Shown: piece by piece, positions 17,257-30,589 of the stretch | Numbering within the stretch: position 1 is the first letter of the stretch | Layout: every line of letters starts with the position of its first letter | NCBI RefSeq assembly: GCF_900005765.1 | Contig: NC_041691.1 | Location: 1,426,001 to 1,490,000, forward strand | DNA from: Plasmodium relictum | Taxonomy: Eukaryota; Apicomplexa; Aconoidasida; Haemosporida; Plasmodiidae | Reading direction: 5' to 3' | DNA length: 64,000 nt | Position numbers and translations under genes: made by a program | Notes under the pieces: generated by a model | What the model saw: only the letters and a program-made list of their open reading frames with translations | The model's database searches: none | What the model was told of the DNA's origin: nothing

Positions 17257-18405
17257 ATTAAAAATATAAAAAATAATGATTATTTGACAATTTATAAAAT
17301 TGTAAGTACTATTTTATTATTTGAAATTTGATTTTAATTTTCATATATATGTATGATAAATTTTTGATTATAGGTTTTTATATAAGAAGAAAAATAATAC
17401 AGCAATTTATAAAAAAAAAAAAAAATAAAACAATTTTTATATCACTTGTATTAATAATATGTAGTTTTATAAAAAAAAAAATTTTTTTAATACTTGAGAA
17501 ATATTCCATTCTTTATTAAATCATTTTATATATTCAGAAGAATCTTAGAGAAAAAAAAATATATAATTTATGTAAATTGGTCAAGTATTAGAATAAATAT
17601 TTGTTACTGCTAAAATGATGGATAAAAATATAAAAGTGTAAATTCTTTTTTTTTTTAATAAATTTACCTTTTAGTAAAATATTACTATTGTGAATTTCCA
17701 TAAGAAAAAACAAAAAAAAAAAAAACCTACAATATATATTATCTTGTATGCATATTTATTATATTTTTTTATATTAGGCATTTATTTTTATTTTTATTTT
17801 TTTTTTTTAATTGTTAAATTTATACATTTTGTAATTATAAATTTTTTATTCATAATTTTTTTTTTTTCATAAATTATGAAAACATAAAAATAAAATTAGG
17901 CTTCAATAACTTTTAAATATTACATTTAAATAATTTGATTTACTTAAATAAAGTAATATTTTTGTGAAAGATGGCGAATGAGTTTCTAATTTTTGAAATA
18001 TTTCTAATAAATAAAGGAATTTAACAAAATATTGTATTTTTCATTTATTAACTCTTTTGAATTATTAAAATCCGTTGAAAAATATGTATTTCTGCATTTA
18101 AGCAACATCACTAATTTTCACTGATATTAGTGTAACAAAGTAAAATTAAATAAAAATTATATATTTATATTTCAAGTATATATATATATATATTTTTGAT
18201 AATTAAAATAATATTTAAAAGCAAATAAAAAAAATGTGAGTTAAATTTTTTTTCAAGTAAAAACTAATATACATTTTTTTCTACTCAAATGTATAAAAAA
18301 AAAAATAATTGTTTAAAAATATACACATATATAAATAATATAATTGATAATTTAAAAATGAATTATAATTAAAAAAAAAAAAAAATTTTTTTTTTTTCAC
18401 ATAAT
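17257..18405. other. Intergenic, convergent 3' ends
   Basis: About 1.15 kb between two convergent genes. Only A/T-rich sequence and homopolymers are visible; the short frames here are runs of A or T. Confidence 0.6.
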
Positions 18406-20220
18406 TTAACATATTTTTTTATTCATAAAAATAAGATTAAGATCAATATTCCTTTTCTTTTCTTTCTTTTTTTGTAGCTTGTACTGAGCTATATAGGCAG
18501 ATGCAAAATCATGCTGCTTCTTTATTTCATTTATATTAATTGGTAAATCAATTAGAGGATTAAAATTATTATCTTGTAATTCTTCATCATTTCCATTTAT
18601 CGTATTGTTATTAACTGAGTGCTGGTCCTTTATTTTATCAGTAGGTATTTCATTACTTGATATATTGTCTTCATTGAAATTAATTTTATTTTCGTTGATT
18701 TGCCCATTATCATTTTGATTATTTTGCATTATATCATTTCTATTATTTATAAAATTATCTGATATATTATTATTATTTTCAAAAGGCAATTTTTTTTCTT
18801 TATTCACATTTAATAATCCTCCATTTGATGATATATTTCCTTCATCATTAGTATCATTAATTTTTTGATTTTTAATAATAGTATCAATTACATTTTTAAT
18901 ATTTGTGTTAATAATTAACTCATCTGAATTTATAAATTTGGAACAGTTCGGGCATTTCATAACTTGCACTTTTTGATCTGAACTATTATGGTATGATTGA
19001 TCATTTTTTCTTTTTTTGTTGTATCTGAATAAACATTGTTTGCAATATGTTTCTCCACAACAATGTAAAGTTATTGGTGATGAATACAATTTTTTACATA
19101 ACAAACATTTATATATATTAGAAAATTTGTCACTGTCATTTTTATTATTGTTGTCATTAACACCTAAATAAATATTAATTTTATCATCAACACTCCTGTA
19201 TAAGTAAGCACTACCACTTACATCTTCTACGTCTTTCATTACTCCATAACTACCGTCTTTAAGTATATATATTTGATCATATTTATATATATCTTCCGAT
19301 TTTATCTTTGTTAAGAAATTAGCAGGTATTCCTGTAGGAATCTTTATCTTTTTATTATTATTGAAATTACTCATTGTACAATTTTTTATACTATGCCCTT
19401 TTTTACCGCACATGTGACATATATAATCTGGGGAAATAAATTTTGTGCTTGCTTCTGCTAGCGTATTATTTAAATTGTTCTTTGGAGAATTTTTTAATTT
19501 ATAATATTTATTTTGCATATTGTGTTTTTGGTACGCCATTGCCCCATTTGGTATATTTTCAGTTTTATTATAACCATTAAAATTTCTTTTAGAAATAGTA
19601 GGTGATGGTATTTTTTTCAATTTATTTTGAAAAAAATTTGCATTATTTTTGTCTTTTTTGAAATAGTTCATTTTTGACTTATAGTCACTACGATATAAAT
19701 TATTCTTTTCCATTACTTCTTGAATTTTCATATCTTCATCATCGTTGTCTTCTTTTGTATTATTTCTATTGTAAACATTCCATGACCTGTTATTATAGGA
19801 ATGATTTTGTATTTTATTTATTTTTAGTATTTTATTTGTTTCATGGATATTTAATTTATCATTATTATTTTTACTTAAATTAAAATTTTCATTTTGTTTT
19901 AAATTTGATATATCTTTATTTTCTATTATATTTTTGTTTTTTTCCAAATACTTTTCATTGCTTTTTTGTAACAACTCTTTTACAACATCAATGTTACTTC
20001 TTTGTATTTCTATTAGCATTTCATTATGAATACTTTCATATTCACTTAAAATTTCATTATTATAATATAAAAGTATATCTAAATTATTTTGTAAGTTTAA
20101 ATTAGTTTCTTCCAAAATTTTTTTCTTTATTGTATTGTAACTACATGGTAAAGATATCCTTAAAATATTTGCATCTCCCTTACTTCCCTTGAAATTCCAG
20201 TAAATAAATGTATTACTCAT
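18406..20220 (-). CDS. RBBP6/Mpe1-type protein: DWNN, CCHC zinc knuckle and RING finger
   Basis: A single exon of 604 residues. The N-terminus (residues 1-75, beginning MSNTFIYWNFKGSKG) matches the DWNN ubiquitin-like domain. After an Asn/Lys-rich linker, a CxxCxxxGHxxxxC zinc knuckle sits near residues 267-281 (CHMCGKKGHSIKNC). It is followed by the PTGIPANFL motif typical of this family. A RING/U-box-like finger follows at about 370-430 (CLLCKKLYSSPITLHCCGET, then CPNCSKF). The tail is Asn-rich. Family members are subunits of the mRNA cleavage and polyadenylation factor (yeast Mpe1, mammalian RBBP6), and mammalian RBBP6 has ubiquitin-ligase activity. The domain order is complete, so function as a nuclear 3'-end processing factor is likely; E3 activity is inferred. 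Confidence 0.9.
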   Translation of the reverse strand: MSNTFIYWNFKGSKGDANILRISLPCSYNTIKKKILEETNLNLQNNLDILLYYNNEILSEYESIHNEMLIEIQRSNIDVVKELLQKSNEKYLEKNKNIIENKDISNLKQNENFNLSKNNNDKLNIHETNKILKINKIQNHSYNNRSWNVYNRNNTKEDNDDEDMKIQEVMEKNNLYRSDYKSKMNYFKKDKNNANFFQNKLKKIPSPTISKRNFNGYNKTENIPNGAMAYQKHNMQNKYYKLKNSPKNNLNNTLAEASTKFISPDYICHMCGKKGHSIKNCTMSNFNNNKKIKIPTGIPANFLTKIKSEDIYKYDQIYILKDGSYGVMKDVEDVSGSAYLYRSVDDKINIYLGVNDNNNKNDSDKFSNIYKCLLCKKLYSSPITLHCCGETYCKQCLFRYNKKRKNDQSYHNSSDQKVQVMKCPNCSKFINSDELIINTNIKNVIDTIIKNQKINDTNDEGNISSNGGLLNVNKEKKLPFENNNNISDNFINNRNDIMQNNQNDNGQINENKINFNEDNISSNEIPTDKIKDQHSVNNNTINGNDEELQDNNFNPLIDLPININEIKKQHDFASAYIAQYKLQKKKEKKRNIDLNLIFMNKKIC

Positions 20221-21341
20221 TTTTTTTTTTTAGATTACTTCACGAAAACTATCTAATTAAAGGATATGAAAAATTAATATAAAACCTTTTTTATTGTTAA
20301 TTTTATAGCTTATACTTTTTCTCAAAAATATTTTAATATATCATATAAGAATTTTAAATATATATATAATGAAAACAAAAGTTAAATTTTAAATTATGCA
20401 AAGATACAAAAATAAATTATAAATTAATGAAAAAAATTTCAACACATTATTATAAAATTTATGAATATAATTAATCTTAGATATAAAAAAAAAAAAAAAT
20501 ACCTTGTTGAATATATTTTTTTTTTTTAATGTAAAAATTATTTTTTTTTTAATTAATTAACATTTCTGGTTTTTATATATCAACAAAAAAGTTCTTATAT
20601 ATATATATATATATAAATATATATATTTATTTCTTCTATAAAATATATTTTTCTAATAATTGGTTGCTGGATATATTTTTTGCTATTTTTATTTCACTTT
20701 TTTTTTTTTTGTCTTATTTTATATTCCTACTTTTTTTCTTTTTTTTTTTTAAATTATTCTGTACTTTATTAATAAATGAAAAAAAAAAGGTGAAAATGTG
20801 TATACATTGAATATTAGAATAATCCTAATTTTTTATTTTTATCTTATGAGAAAGAATGTTTTTCAAAGAATAAGCATATAAAAAAAAGAAACATATAATT
20901 TAAGAAAAAAATCATTTACTATACAATAAGTATATTAAATTAAAATAAATATAATAAAGGTAAAAAAAAAAAAAAAATGAATTTTAAAAAAACTAATTAA
21001 AAAATATTTAAAACTTTTAATTTTTTTTTTTTAAGCTCTATTTTTCCAAAAATGCTTCTCTATAATTTGAATAACGCTAAATGTGTTTCTAAAAAAAAAT
21101 AATTAAGTACCTACCTCCTTTTTATATGAACATAAAAAAAGAAGAGCATAATTAAAAAAGTATATTAATGAACTTCAATAGGTTTAACTAAATATGGAAT
21201 TCAGTATATTATGTTTAGTATACTAAAAATATTTATATATAAATATAATAAAAGGATTTATCTGAAACCTATAAAAGAAAAAGAAAAATCCAAATAAAAC
21301 AAATATAATGAGTTAATGTATATATATAAAATAAAATAATA

Positions 21342-21412
<71 letters not shown>

Positions 21413-23151
21413 TTCACTTTTTTATATAGAGAATAAATTGCCATTTATGAAATTTAATATAAGAAATAACATACTTTCAATTTATAAAAAAATAAAAAGA
21501 GCATAATTCGGATTATTATGGCCTAAAATAAACATTAGTTTTTCACTTAATTCCCTGCATATTTACGTTATATTTTTCAAAATTAAATACAAAAATTAAT
21601 TTTAAATATATTTATATAAAAAAAAATTAAATCAATACTTGAAGCAAAAAAAAAAAAAGTAATTGTTATTTAAACTCATAAAATTTTTTATTTTTTAAAA
21701 AAAAAAAATATTTGTGGTTTATTAAAATTACATATAATTTCTCTATAAAAATATACTAGCAATATAAAGTTAAATTGCAATTAATTTAAAAAAATTAATT
21801 TGAGATTTTTATTCATTCTTTCAAATTAAAAATTTTAAAAATAAATAAATATTAAAAAAAAAAAAAATTATATAAAGAAAAGGTTCATATTTTTAGTATT
21901 TTTACATGATTTAAAAAAATTATATATTCCAAAATTCCAAATATATCTAAAAGATGAATATAACGAATTATAGTAAGGTCAAATTAAAAAAAAATAAAAA
22001 AAAACCTGAACAAAAAATTATATATTTTAAATTACTCTATGAATTCTTAAAAAAAAAAAGTATGCACACAATTTTAAAAATTTACAGAAAAAAATTATAA
22101 AAATATACAGTAATTTGCGAATAAAAATAAATATACAAGGAAAATGTTATGCATGGAAAAAAGAAAGTATTTTTGCTAAATGAATAAAGAATGTCAATTT
22201 ACATTATAAGTATAAAAAATTTTAAATAATTTTATTATTTGAAGAATTCTTCATTTATTTTCTCATAAGAGTTCATAAATTTATAATTTTTTACACCTTT
22301 TAAAAAAAGAAGTGCATATTATATAATTATGCTTAGCAACTATTTATGTAAGAAGTAATTTCCTAACAATTTTAAAATTAAAATAGGTACTATTTTATTT
22401 TACTTTAAATATATACTTTTTAGTTAATAGTATATTATTTATCTTAAACTCTTAATTTTTGCATTGTGCATAAGAAATTATTGAATATTGATTTTATTAT
22501 ATATCTATTTAAAGAACAGTGTAATTAAATTATAAAAAGAATATCTAAATATTTTAAAGTAATAATTTTAACTAAAAATATATTCAGTTTTAATATTATT
22601 GGAAAATTTTAGTAAAGAAATAATATTTAGTATAATCATATTAACTGCTTTATTTATAATAATTTTTTTTAATAATGAAAAATTATGTAAAAAATTAGCA
22701 CATTTCCATTGTTCATGTACTTGATGCTATCCTGCTTTTTTCTTTTTTTCAAAAATATATATATTTACGTATTTATATACACTGTATTTTTAAAAAAAAT
22801 TGGGTTATTTTTTTTTTCTTTGAAACTATAAATAATATAGGAAATATTGCATGTTTAAGTAAACATAATGAACATTTTAATTTATATTTGATGACATTTA
22901 TATTAATCTTAATGAAAAATTGCAAAATTTACTGTTAAAAAAAAAAAATAGATACTCTATTTTAAATAATATATAACGAAATACTATTATTTTTATCTAT
23001 TTTTTTTTTTTTTAATAAAAAATAACCTTCATAATTTTAATCTTTTTATAGTAAAAAAAAGAAAAAAGTTACAAAATATTTTTATTATTTTTATTGTTTT
23101 TTCTTTTTTTTTGTTCACTTGTGATTCGTCTTAAAAACATAGTCTCAAAAA
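20221..23151. other. 2.9-kb divergent intergenic region
   Basis: This should hold the promoters of the RBBP6-like gene (left) and RPN13 (right). It contains a (TA)n tract at 21346-21408 and numerous poly(A)/poly(T) runs. I see no additional gene. Confidence 0.6.
21346..21408. repeat. (TA)n microsatellite
   Basis: A pure TA run of about 60 bp in the middle of the divergent promoter region. Confidence 0.95.
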
Positions 23152-24953
23152 ATGGATTCGGTAGTAAATGAATTTATCATTTAAAATTATTATATATATA
23201 TCATTTTAAAAACTATATATATAAAATTATTCTTGATCATTTTAAGTTTTTTTTTCTTTTTTAATATTTTATAAAATAATAATAATATTATAATATACTA
23301 TCTTACAATTAATTTTTTCAGAAATTTCATGTTGAAGTTAATGCTGGAAAATGCATATATGATGGTAAAATTGTAAAACCTGATAAGAGAAAAGGAAAAC
23401 TAGTTCTTTATAAAGTAAAAGCATTAAAATAATAATTTTAATAATTTCATTTTTGTTGTTATAAGTTGCTTAACTATGTATATTTTTTTTTGTTGAGTTT
23501 ACTTTACTTTTTTTTCTTTTTTTTATAACGAAATTATAATATCTTCTAATGAAAAATTTTATTAATTTTTCTTTATTTAACAATGATTAAGTAGATATAT
23601 GATAATCTTTATAACTTTCAATGGATTAATAGAGAAAATAATGAAGTAGAGGTAAATAAAAATGTTAAATATTTTTATTTAAAAAGTGTATTTACAATCA
23701 TATTTCATTAATAACCTTTTTACTTTTATTTGTTAAATAAAAATGAATAACATTTAGGATAATTTAATATTAACGAAAAGTATTTCTCTAGAGAGAGTAG
23801 AACAATGCAAAACTGGAAGAGTCTATGTACTTAGAAATAAATTACGTGGTTAGAAAAAATATATATTAATAGAAATTCCAAAATTATATTATAAAAACAT
23901 ATGTATTTATGTATAAAAATCAAAATTGTTTCTTATATTTTTTTTTAGGAGTAATATCATTTTACTGGATGCAAGATTATGATGATTCTAAAGATGAAGT
24001 AATTTTTAAATTTATAATCAATATTCAAAATTTCATGATAAAATAAAAGAAAAAATATTACATATAGGTATTTTTAAAACATTTTAATTCTATTATAACA
24101 AATGATTTAGAGAAGGGTATGATTCATATTCTATTATTTTTTTATTAAACTTCCTATGTACAATGTAAAAATTAAAATAACTTTTTTTTTTTAATTTAAT
24201 TAGATAACACAAATAAAAAAAAATATAATCCAACTGATTATATGCCTCAAATGTCTGAATTAATATTTCCTCATAATAAGAATACACAAAACTTAAATTC
24301 AAAAAAAGGTATAAAGAAAAAAAAAAAAAAAAAATAAAATAATAGATCCATATGTGTTTATATTTTTTTATTTAATGATATAGGTGTTTATTTTAAAGAT
24401 TTATTTACAAATGAATATTTCTCAAAATTATTAGAAATACCTGATGCTACTGAAGAATTAAAAAAGTTAATTAAAATATATAATGAAAATATATAAAATA
24501 TTTACTGATATGTATTTATATTTATAATAAAATAATAAAATAATTTTTATTTGCAAAAATATATAGGCATATGCCTGAAGGATATCAAACAAAAGGTGAT
24601 ATTTTAGACCTAATAAATAGTCGAGCTTTAAATTCAAATTTGAGAGCTCTTGATATGTCCTTACCTTCACATCTAAATTTTATATTAATTTCGCTAAGTA
24701 TACATTTTATATTAAAATTTTGCTGTATTTAAATATAAATATATATTTTTCTTTTTCCTTTTCTTTTTCTTTTTAGATTTACCATCTCAAGAAAGTGAAG
24801 TAAATGATCGTAAGATATTATAAAATAGTATATATAATATATTTTTATTAAACTTATTTCATACAATTTTTATATTTTTTTAAAAATTTTATAGCAATGG
24901 AATATATAGTTGAAACTTTAGAAAAAAAATATATGAAGGATGAAAATAGTTAA
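23152..24953 (+). CDS. RPN13: 26S proteasome ubiquitin receptor RPN13 (ADRM1)
   Basis: Eleven short exons assigned by phase: 23152-23160, 23322-23414, 23595-23651, 23758-23848, 23949-23998, 24068-24116, 24204-24307, 24384-24465, 24567-24697, 24777-24809 and 24895-24953. The N-terminus is a Pru domain: FHVEVNAGKC, IVKPDKRKGKLVLYK, NFQWINRENNEVEDNLI, GRVYVLRNKLRGVISFYWMQ. This binds ubiquitin and docks on Rpn2. The C-terminal exons form a DEUBAD domain (EELKKHMPEGYQTKGDI, then LNSNLRALDMSLPSHLNF), which recruits UCH37/UCHL5. Both domains of the family are therefore present. The junction from exon 7 to exon 8 is out of phase by one base as sequenced (see findings); all others fit. Confidence 0.9.
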
Positions 24954-25094
24954 AATACATATATATAGGAGTTTCATTATTAAAAAAACAAAAACATAAG
25001 TGTGTTTTATTAATTCTCAAAAAAAAAAAAAAAAAAATTAAGATTAAAAAAAGTTAAAAAGTTAAATGTAAATTATTAAAATATATATATCACA

Positions 25095-26666
25095 TTATTT
25101 TGAAAATAAATGAGAAACTAAGCCAATAAAGTAAAGTGCGGATGAAAAAATAATACCCTTCGTTGCATTGCTTTCTATAAAATTTTTCTGAAAAAAAGAA
25201 AAAAAAACATTTATTTTGCAAATTAAAAATTTTTTTTTTAATAAAATATATAAAATTTTTATAATAATAATTAAAATGCATGAATAATATCTTTTTTTTT
25301 TTTTTTTATTTAAATGATGTAATTATATTACTTCTTCCGCATTTTTTCCAAAAACACTAGCTATATACCATCTTGACCAATCAAAACGGCGACATAATTC
25401 TTTTTTAGGTATTTTCAAATCAATTTGATCTTTATTATTTTCAATTATTTTGTATAATAATGAATAAAATATATCGTTTTTATCATATTTTTTATCATAA
25501 GTATGTTCATCATCTAATTCATAAACATTTTTTATTTGAATATTAGCTTTTTCTTTTCTCCACGAAAAATCATTACCCCTATCTATTTTTCCTAAATTAA
25601 AAAAAAGAGAATAAAAAAAAAAAATATATAAAGAGATAGAATTATAATATATTATATTAATAACAAAATACTGTTATAAAAAAAAAAAAAATTATACAAT
25701 AAATAGTATAAATTTAATAAAAGACACAATAATAATTTTAAAATAGTTATTATAATATATATTATTATTCTTGAAGTACTTGAAATAAAAAAATGAAGAT
25801 AATTTATAATTTTATAAAAAATGTTAAGTATAAATAAGATAATTTATATATATATATTAATAAAAATTCTTACCATCAATAAGTCGAGCATAGAAAATTA
25901 CTGTATCTTCTAAATGTTTAATAGATTTTGAGTTATTTTCAAAAACATATTCACAGAAACTAGAAATATAAACTTCAGTATCTTCATCCAAGAAATAAAT
26001 ATCTAATAGCAAAATAGCATTCATTACTAATGGCACCAGAACTCTAAATGCTTGTATTCTTTCAAATGGAGTATAATGACAAAAAATTGGAAGGAATGAA
26101 AGAAAAGAATTACTTTCCTGACTAAATCTATATATTATTTCTATACAAAAATTTAGAGTTATATATAAACAAATGAGTATCCTATATTTTTCATTATCCT
26201 TTCCATATGTATATAAAAAACCAAAAATAAAAGAAATAGCATATTGAAATATAGATATAATAAGAATCTCCACATAAAAAAAATTAGTTATTTCACTATC
26301 TTTAAAATCTCCATATCTATCGTAGTAATATTTTTTTTCATCATTTGCTAAAACTTCATATGCTTCTCTTATTTTATTGAAGCGATCAAGTGAATCTGGT
26401 TCTTTATTTTTATCGGGATGATATATTCTTGACATTTTTCTAAAAGATTGTTGTATATCTGCTTTACTTGCATAAGAATTTAAATTTAATACTTCATAAA
26501 AGTTTTTATCTGATTTTCTTAGTTCATATATTCCTACACAAAATAATAACAATAAGGCTAAATAAATACCATATTCTCGTTTTCCTTTATTCCATATTCT
26601 ATTTGAACCAATTAGCCATTTTGTTAAAGGAGCAATTATAATCATGTGTATTATTATTTCTTCCAT
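25095..26666 (-). CDS. Membrane-bound J-domain (DnaJ/HSP40) protein
   Basis: Three exons: 26666-25874, 25591-25332 and 25187-25095, in phase, giving 381 residues. A hydrophobic segment at about residues 33-48 precedes a J domain (about 55-118) with the catalytic HPD at 83-85 (YHPDKNKEP). Hydrophobic segments follow at about 129-155, 160-178 and 205-225, and a last one in exon 3 (GIIFSSALYFIGLVSHLF). The J domain stimulates an HSP70; the membrane topology suggests the ER or another secretory compartment. Exon 2 adds a charged region with FDWSRWYIASVFG. No zinc-finger or Gly/Phe region is present, so it is a type III (class C) J-protein. It converges with RPN13, with only about 140 bp between stop codons. 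Confidence 0.9.
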
Positions 26667-28008
26667 TTTATATTTTTTTCCTTAAATATTAAAAAATTTT
26701 ATATTAAAAAAATTTAGATAAAAAAAAAAAATTTTTTTAAATTCTCTATTATTAAATATATATTTTTTCATTAATCCAATGCATATTAGTCCTTTAAATT
26801 GTATACATAAATGAACTAATAATACACGTGTATATATATTTTTTCTGACTTTAACTACTTATTTATAATGAAATAATATCATTTTTGTTGGTCATTTTAT
26901 ACAAAATCAAAGATTAAAAATAAATACACAAATATTTATACTTCTATATCCGTATTATAATTTTAACAAAAAAAAAAAAATTATAATATTTAATTTTAAA
27001 AGTGTAACAATATAAGATAAATTATTATAATGACAAAATTATGTTTTTAAAATGAATAAACATTATTTAATAGAAATTTATTTTATTTTATTTTTTTATT
27101 TTCTATAAAAAGGAACTAAAAATAAATCTTAGTAAATTTATTACCTAATCCTCATCTCATAAAAATCTATAAACTTTGAAATAATCTTAATTTTTCACTT
27201 TTTGGGAAAAAATTTTTTAGTAAGGTAACAGCAAATAAATAAAACTTATTTGTAATTTTATTCTTAAAAAAAAAAAAAAATTTTTTTTTAACAAAGTACA
27301 AACAAAATATGAAACAACTAAAAAAAAAAAAAAATTACAAAATTTTAAAATAGTTTCTTTTTTATAATTTAATATTTATTTTTTTTTAATACCAATTAAA
27401 ATATTTAATTAATGTTATTTAATTTTTTTTTTTTTTTTCTAAACATATTTTGCAATTAGTATATAACAAAATATAATTTGATAATATAAGAAAATATCAA
27501 ATCCCATATATATAAAACCGTTTTAAAGAGTATTTAAAAAATGAAAAAAAAGAGTTAAATCTATAATTCTTTAAAATAAAAAAAAAGTAAATGCTATTGG
27601 ATACATTTCTCTTAAGTGAAAATTAAAAATAATAGAATTAAAATGTAAATGATTTGTTTTTTTACAATAATGCATATAACAGTATGTCTTTAAATGTATG
27701 ATTTAAAAATAATAAGAGAAAAAAAAGAAGAAATTTAAACTTAAGAAATAATTTATATTATGAAATAATCCAATATATATAAATCAATAATAATTAAATT
27801 TTGATGTTATTAAATTGAAGTAAAAATTATTAGTGTATGAAAGAACTATCTTATGAAGAACCATACAATTATTGTGTTTATTAACATATTTTTTTTTTAT
27901 AATTTTTTTCAGGCATTAGTTAATTTGTAATAATGATTATTAATCTTATTGTGCTTTAATTTTAATTCTTAATTAGAGAAATATTTAAATGATATATATA
28001 TGTATAGA
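26667..28008. other. 1.3-kb intergenic region
   Basis: This is upstream of the J-protein gene and downstream of DPH1 (both leftward). It is A/T-rich with homopolymers; nothing further is recognisable. Confidence 0.6.
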
Positions 28009-29415
28009 TTACTGATAATGTATATTAATTTTATTTTTCCTTAATTGTATTCGTCTCCTGATGATTTCTTTTGTAGATAAATATTTTTCATTAACAACTC
28101 CAATTCCTGCATTATAATTACTCCATTCATTACCTGAATGTGAATAATAATCCATTGGATAAATTTCTCTATATTTTACAGATTTTAATAATACATATGC
28201 TTCATATGTATTTAATAAGGGTTTTAAATTGTAATTACCCCAGTCAATTGATAATCTTGGACACCCAATTTGAATAAAAACATCTACATTTTTAAATAAT
28301 TTCAATTTTTCATTAAAAATTTCGGATAGTAAAAGGATGAAAAAATAAATGTTTTTTTGTTTTAATAAGCTAATAATATTTTTTAAAATGTTTACATTTC
28401 CTTGCCTACCTAATGTACTTAAAATGATGCAGACTGTTTTGCAGTTCATACATTTTTTTATTTCATTTTTCCTGATTTCATAAAACAGCTTATAATCATA
28501 TTTTTCTTCTGATAATATTTTATCAAAAGGGTTATAACGATAAAAAGAGAAATCTGGGTTATGGATCATTAAACTTTCTAAATGAAATCGGCCATCAGCT
28601 ATAAAAATTATCTTTACATTTGTTGTTTTTAAAAAGTTTCTACATTCATTAATAATAAATGATTCGTTGTTTTCATTTATGTTCATTTTTATTTCCTTAT
28701 TTTTATTTAAATTAGCTTCTATTTCATTATTTTCAATTTCTTTTTTTTTTTTTATGACTTGTTCATATAAAAAAAGATATAAATTCGGAGAAGTACAACC
28801 AAGTACTTCTCCTTTAGTTAAAGGCAATACTTGGGGTATAGGTAAAAAAGTATCAAAATAATTTTCTCCTTTCAAAATATTATGAACACCGTGTACAACA
28901 CAGGAAAATTGAATTGTTCCTAATAATAAAATAATATCTTTTTTGTCAAAATTTTTTTTAATTGTTTCTACTAAGTGACTAGAACTTAACTTTATATCAA
29001 CGAAAACATAAATACATCTTATTTTGGTAACAGTTAATGGGATTAAGCATGAATGACCATAATGAATAATTAAATCACATTTCAATTTATCACTAGTAAA
29101 ATCATCAATACAGCAACCACCATAAGTTACATCACCTAATATTATAACTTCTTCTACACAATCACAAAAGAAATAAAATATTTCGGAAAGATATAATCCC
29201 CATATAAGTAGCCCTTCAGGTAATTGCAAAACAATATGTTTATACTTTTCTTTTAAAATTATGTCAATACATTTATAAACTTCAAAATTATAATTATCTG
29301 GAAGAGATTTCTTTATTGCTTTTTGTAAAATTTCATTATTAAGAATAAACTTTGGTATGGAGCAATGAACTTTTTTTTGCTCATTAATTTTATCTTTTAA
29401 CGTTATTTCATTCAT
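28009..29415 (-). CDS. DPH1: Diphthamide biosynthesis protein 1 (radical-forming 4Fe-4S enzyme subunit)
   Basis: A single exon of 468 residues, the expected size for the DPH1/DPH2 family. The three cysteines that hold the unusual 4Fe-4S cluster are visible in family contexts: GDVTYGGCCIDD (C101/C102), TKGEVLGCTSP (C207) and IQIGCPRLSIDWG (C385). IVLQLPEGLL and DGRFHLESLMIHNP are also typical. With DPH2 it transfers the 3-amino-3-carboxypropyl group of S-adenosylmethionine to a histidine of elongation factor 2, the first step of diphthamide synthesis. A charged Asn/Lys insertion at about residues 220-250 is a Plasmodium-style expansion. DPH1 rather than DPH2 is preferred because all three cysteines are kept. 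Confidence 0.92.
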   Translation of the reverse strand: MNEITLKDKINEQKKVHCSIPKFILNNEILQKAIKKSLPDNYNFEVYKCIDIILKEKYKHIVLQLPEGLLIWGLYLSEIFYFFCDCVEEVIILGDVTYGGCCIDDFTSDKLKCDLIIHYGHSCLIPLTVTKIRCIYVFVDIKLSSSHLVETIKKNFDKKDIILLLGTIQFSCVVHGVHNILKGENYFDTFLPIPQVLPLTKGEVLGCTSPNLYLFLYEQVIKKKKEIENNEIEANLNKNKEIKMNINENNESFIINECRNFLKTTNVKIIFIADGRFHLESLMIHNPDFSFYRYNPFDKILSEEKYDYKLFYEIRKNEIKKCMNCKTVCIILSTLGRQGNVNILKNIISLLKQKNIYFFILLLSEIFNEKLKLFKNVDVFIQIGCPRLSIDWGNYNLKPLLNTYEAYVLLKSVKYREIYPMDYYSHSGNEWSNYNAGIGVVNEKYLSTKEIIRRRIQLRKNKINIHYQ

Positions 29416-30589
29416 TATAGATTTGTAATTTTTATGCTTCTTTGATTTTCCTTTCTATAACTTTAATAACGTAACCAAATTTTTATTAAATTCATGATTT
29501 AATCACATAAAAAAAAAATTTATAGTATTATACCAACTTTTACTTTTCTATTTGTTTTTTTTTCTTTTTTTTAACATGTAAAAAATTATAATATGCATTT
29601 TATTCCCTTTTTATTTTCTCTTCTTTTTTTTTTACATTAAATGAAATTAAAAATTTGTATTTTCTTTTTAACTAAACATATTATGTTAATATTTAACATA
29701 TTCTTCTTTTTCATTGAAAATAAATATGAAAATTTGGCTTTTATTTTTTTATTTATTCAAAATAAAAAGAAATTTTTTATTTTACTAAAAACTCTTGTTT
29801 TTTTTTAAATATATATTTTCTGTTTTTAAGTATAACATAAATTTTCATTTAATTTTTTTTTTATTTTAAAAATATTTTTAATACAATTTTCCCCCATTTA
29901 GTGCAATCAATTTTTATAAATTTCTTTTTTTTTTTTCTATATTTTTCTACATACTATATGTTAATTTTTCTCCATTTTCTTTAGTACAAACTTACTATTT
30001 TTCTTTATTAATAAATGAAAATTTTTAATTACTACTTAAAAATTTCTTTATTCCACTATTTAATTGGTATATTCAACACATTTCTAGTTCGAATTTTTTT
30101 TTTTTTTTTTGGCAAGGTGTTATAAAATTCATTGACTATTCATCTGAATAGAATTTTGAAAATTTGAAAACTTTATTCGACAAATGTATTTATAAGTAAT
30201 ATATAAAGATAATTTTAATTTTATTTTATTTTATTTTTTTTAGTTGTAAAATACAGATTGTAAAAATATTTCAACGATAATTTTATGGTGCATACCTAAT
30301 TTTTTTAAATTAAATCAGACGAATTATTTAAAATATTTAAAAAAAAAAATTATTCATAATATGTAAAATTAATTTTTCCAATAATATATTTTTTTTTCTT
30401 TATTAAATCTTAAAACTATTATATTGTAAAATATATGTATATATGTATATGTAATTTTGGAATTACCTAATTTATATATAATGATATTATTTTTATTTTA
30501 TATGAATAGTAAAAAAGAAAGATAAACAAATAGTTTAATGTTATTTTATTAAACTATTTTTTTTTAATAATTTCAATTTTATTATACAA
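29416..30589. other. 1.2-kb divergent intergenic region
   Basis: This lies between the DPH1 start (leftward) and the 12-exon gene (rightward). It is A/T-rich with several T10-T14 runs; no gene or structured element is visible. Confidence 0.6.
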
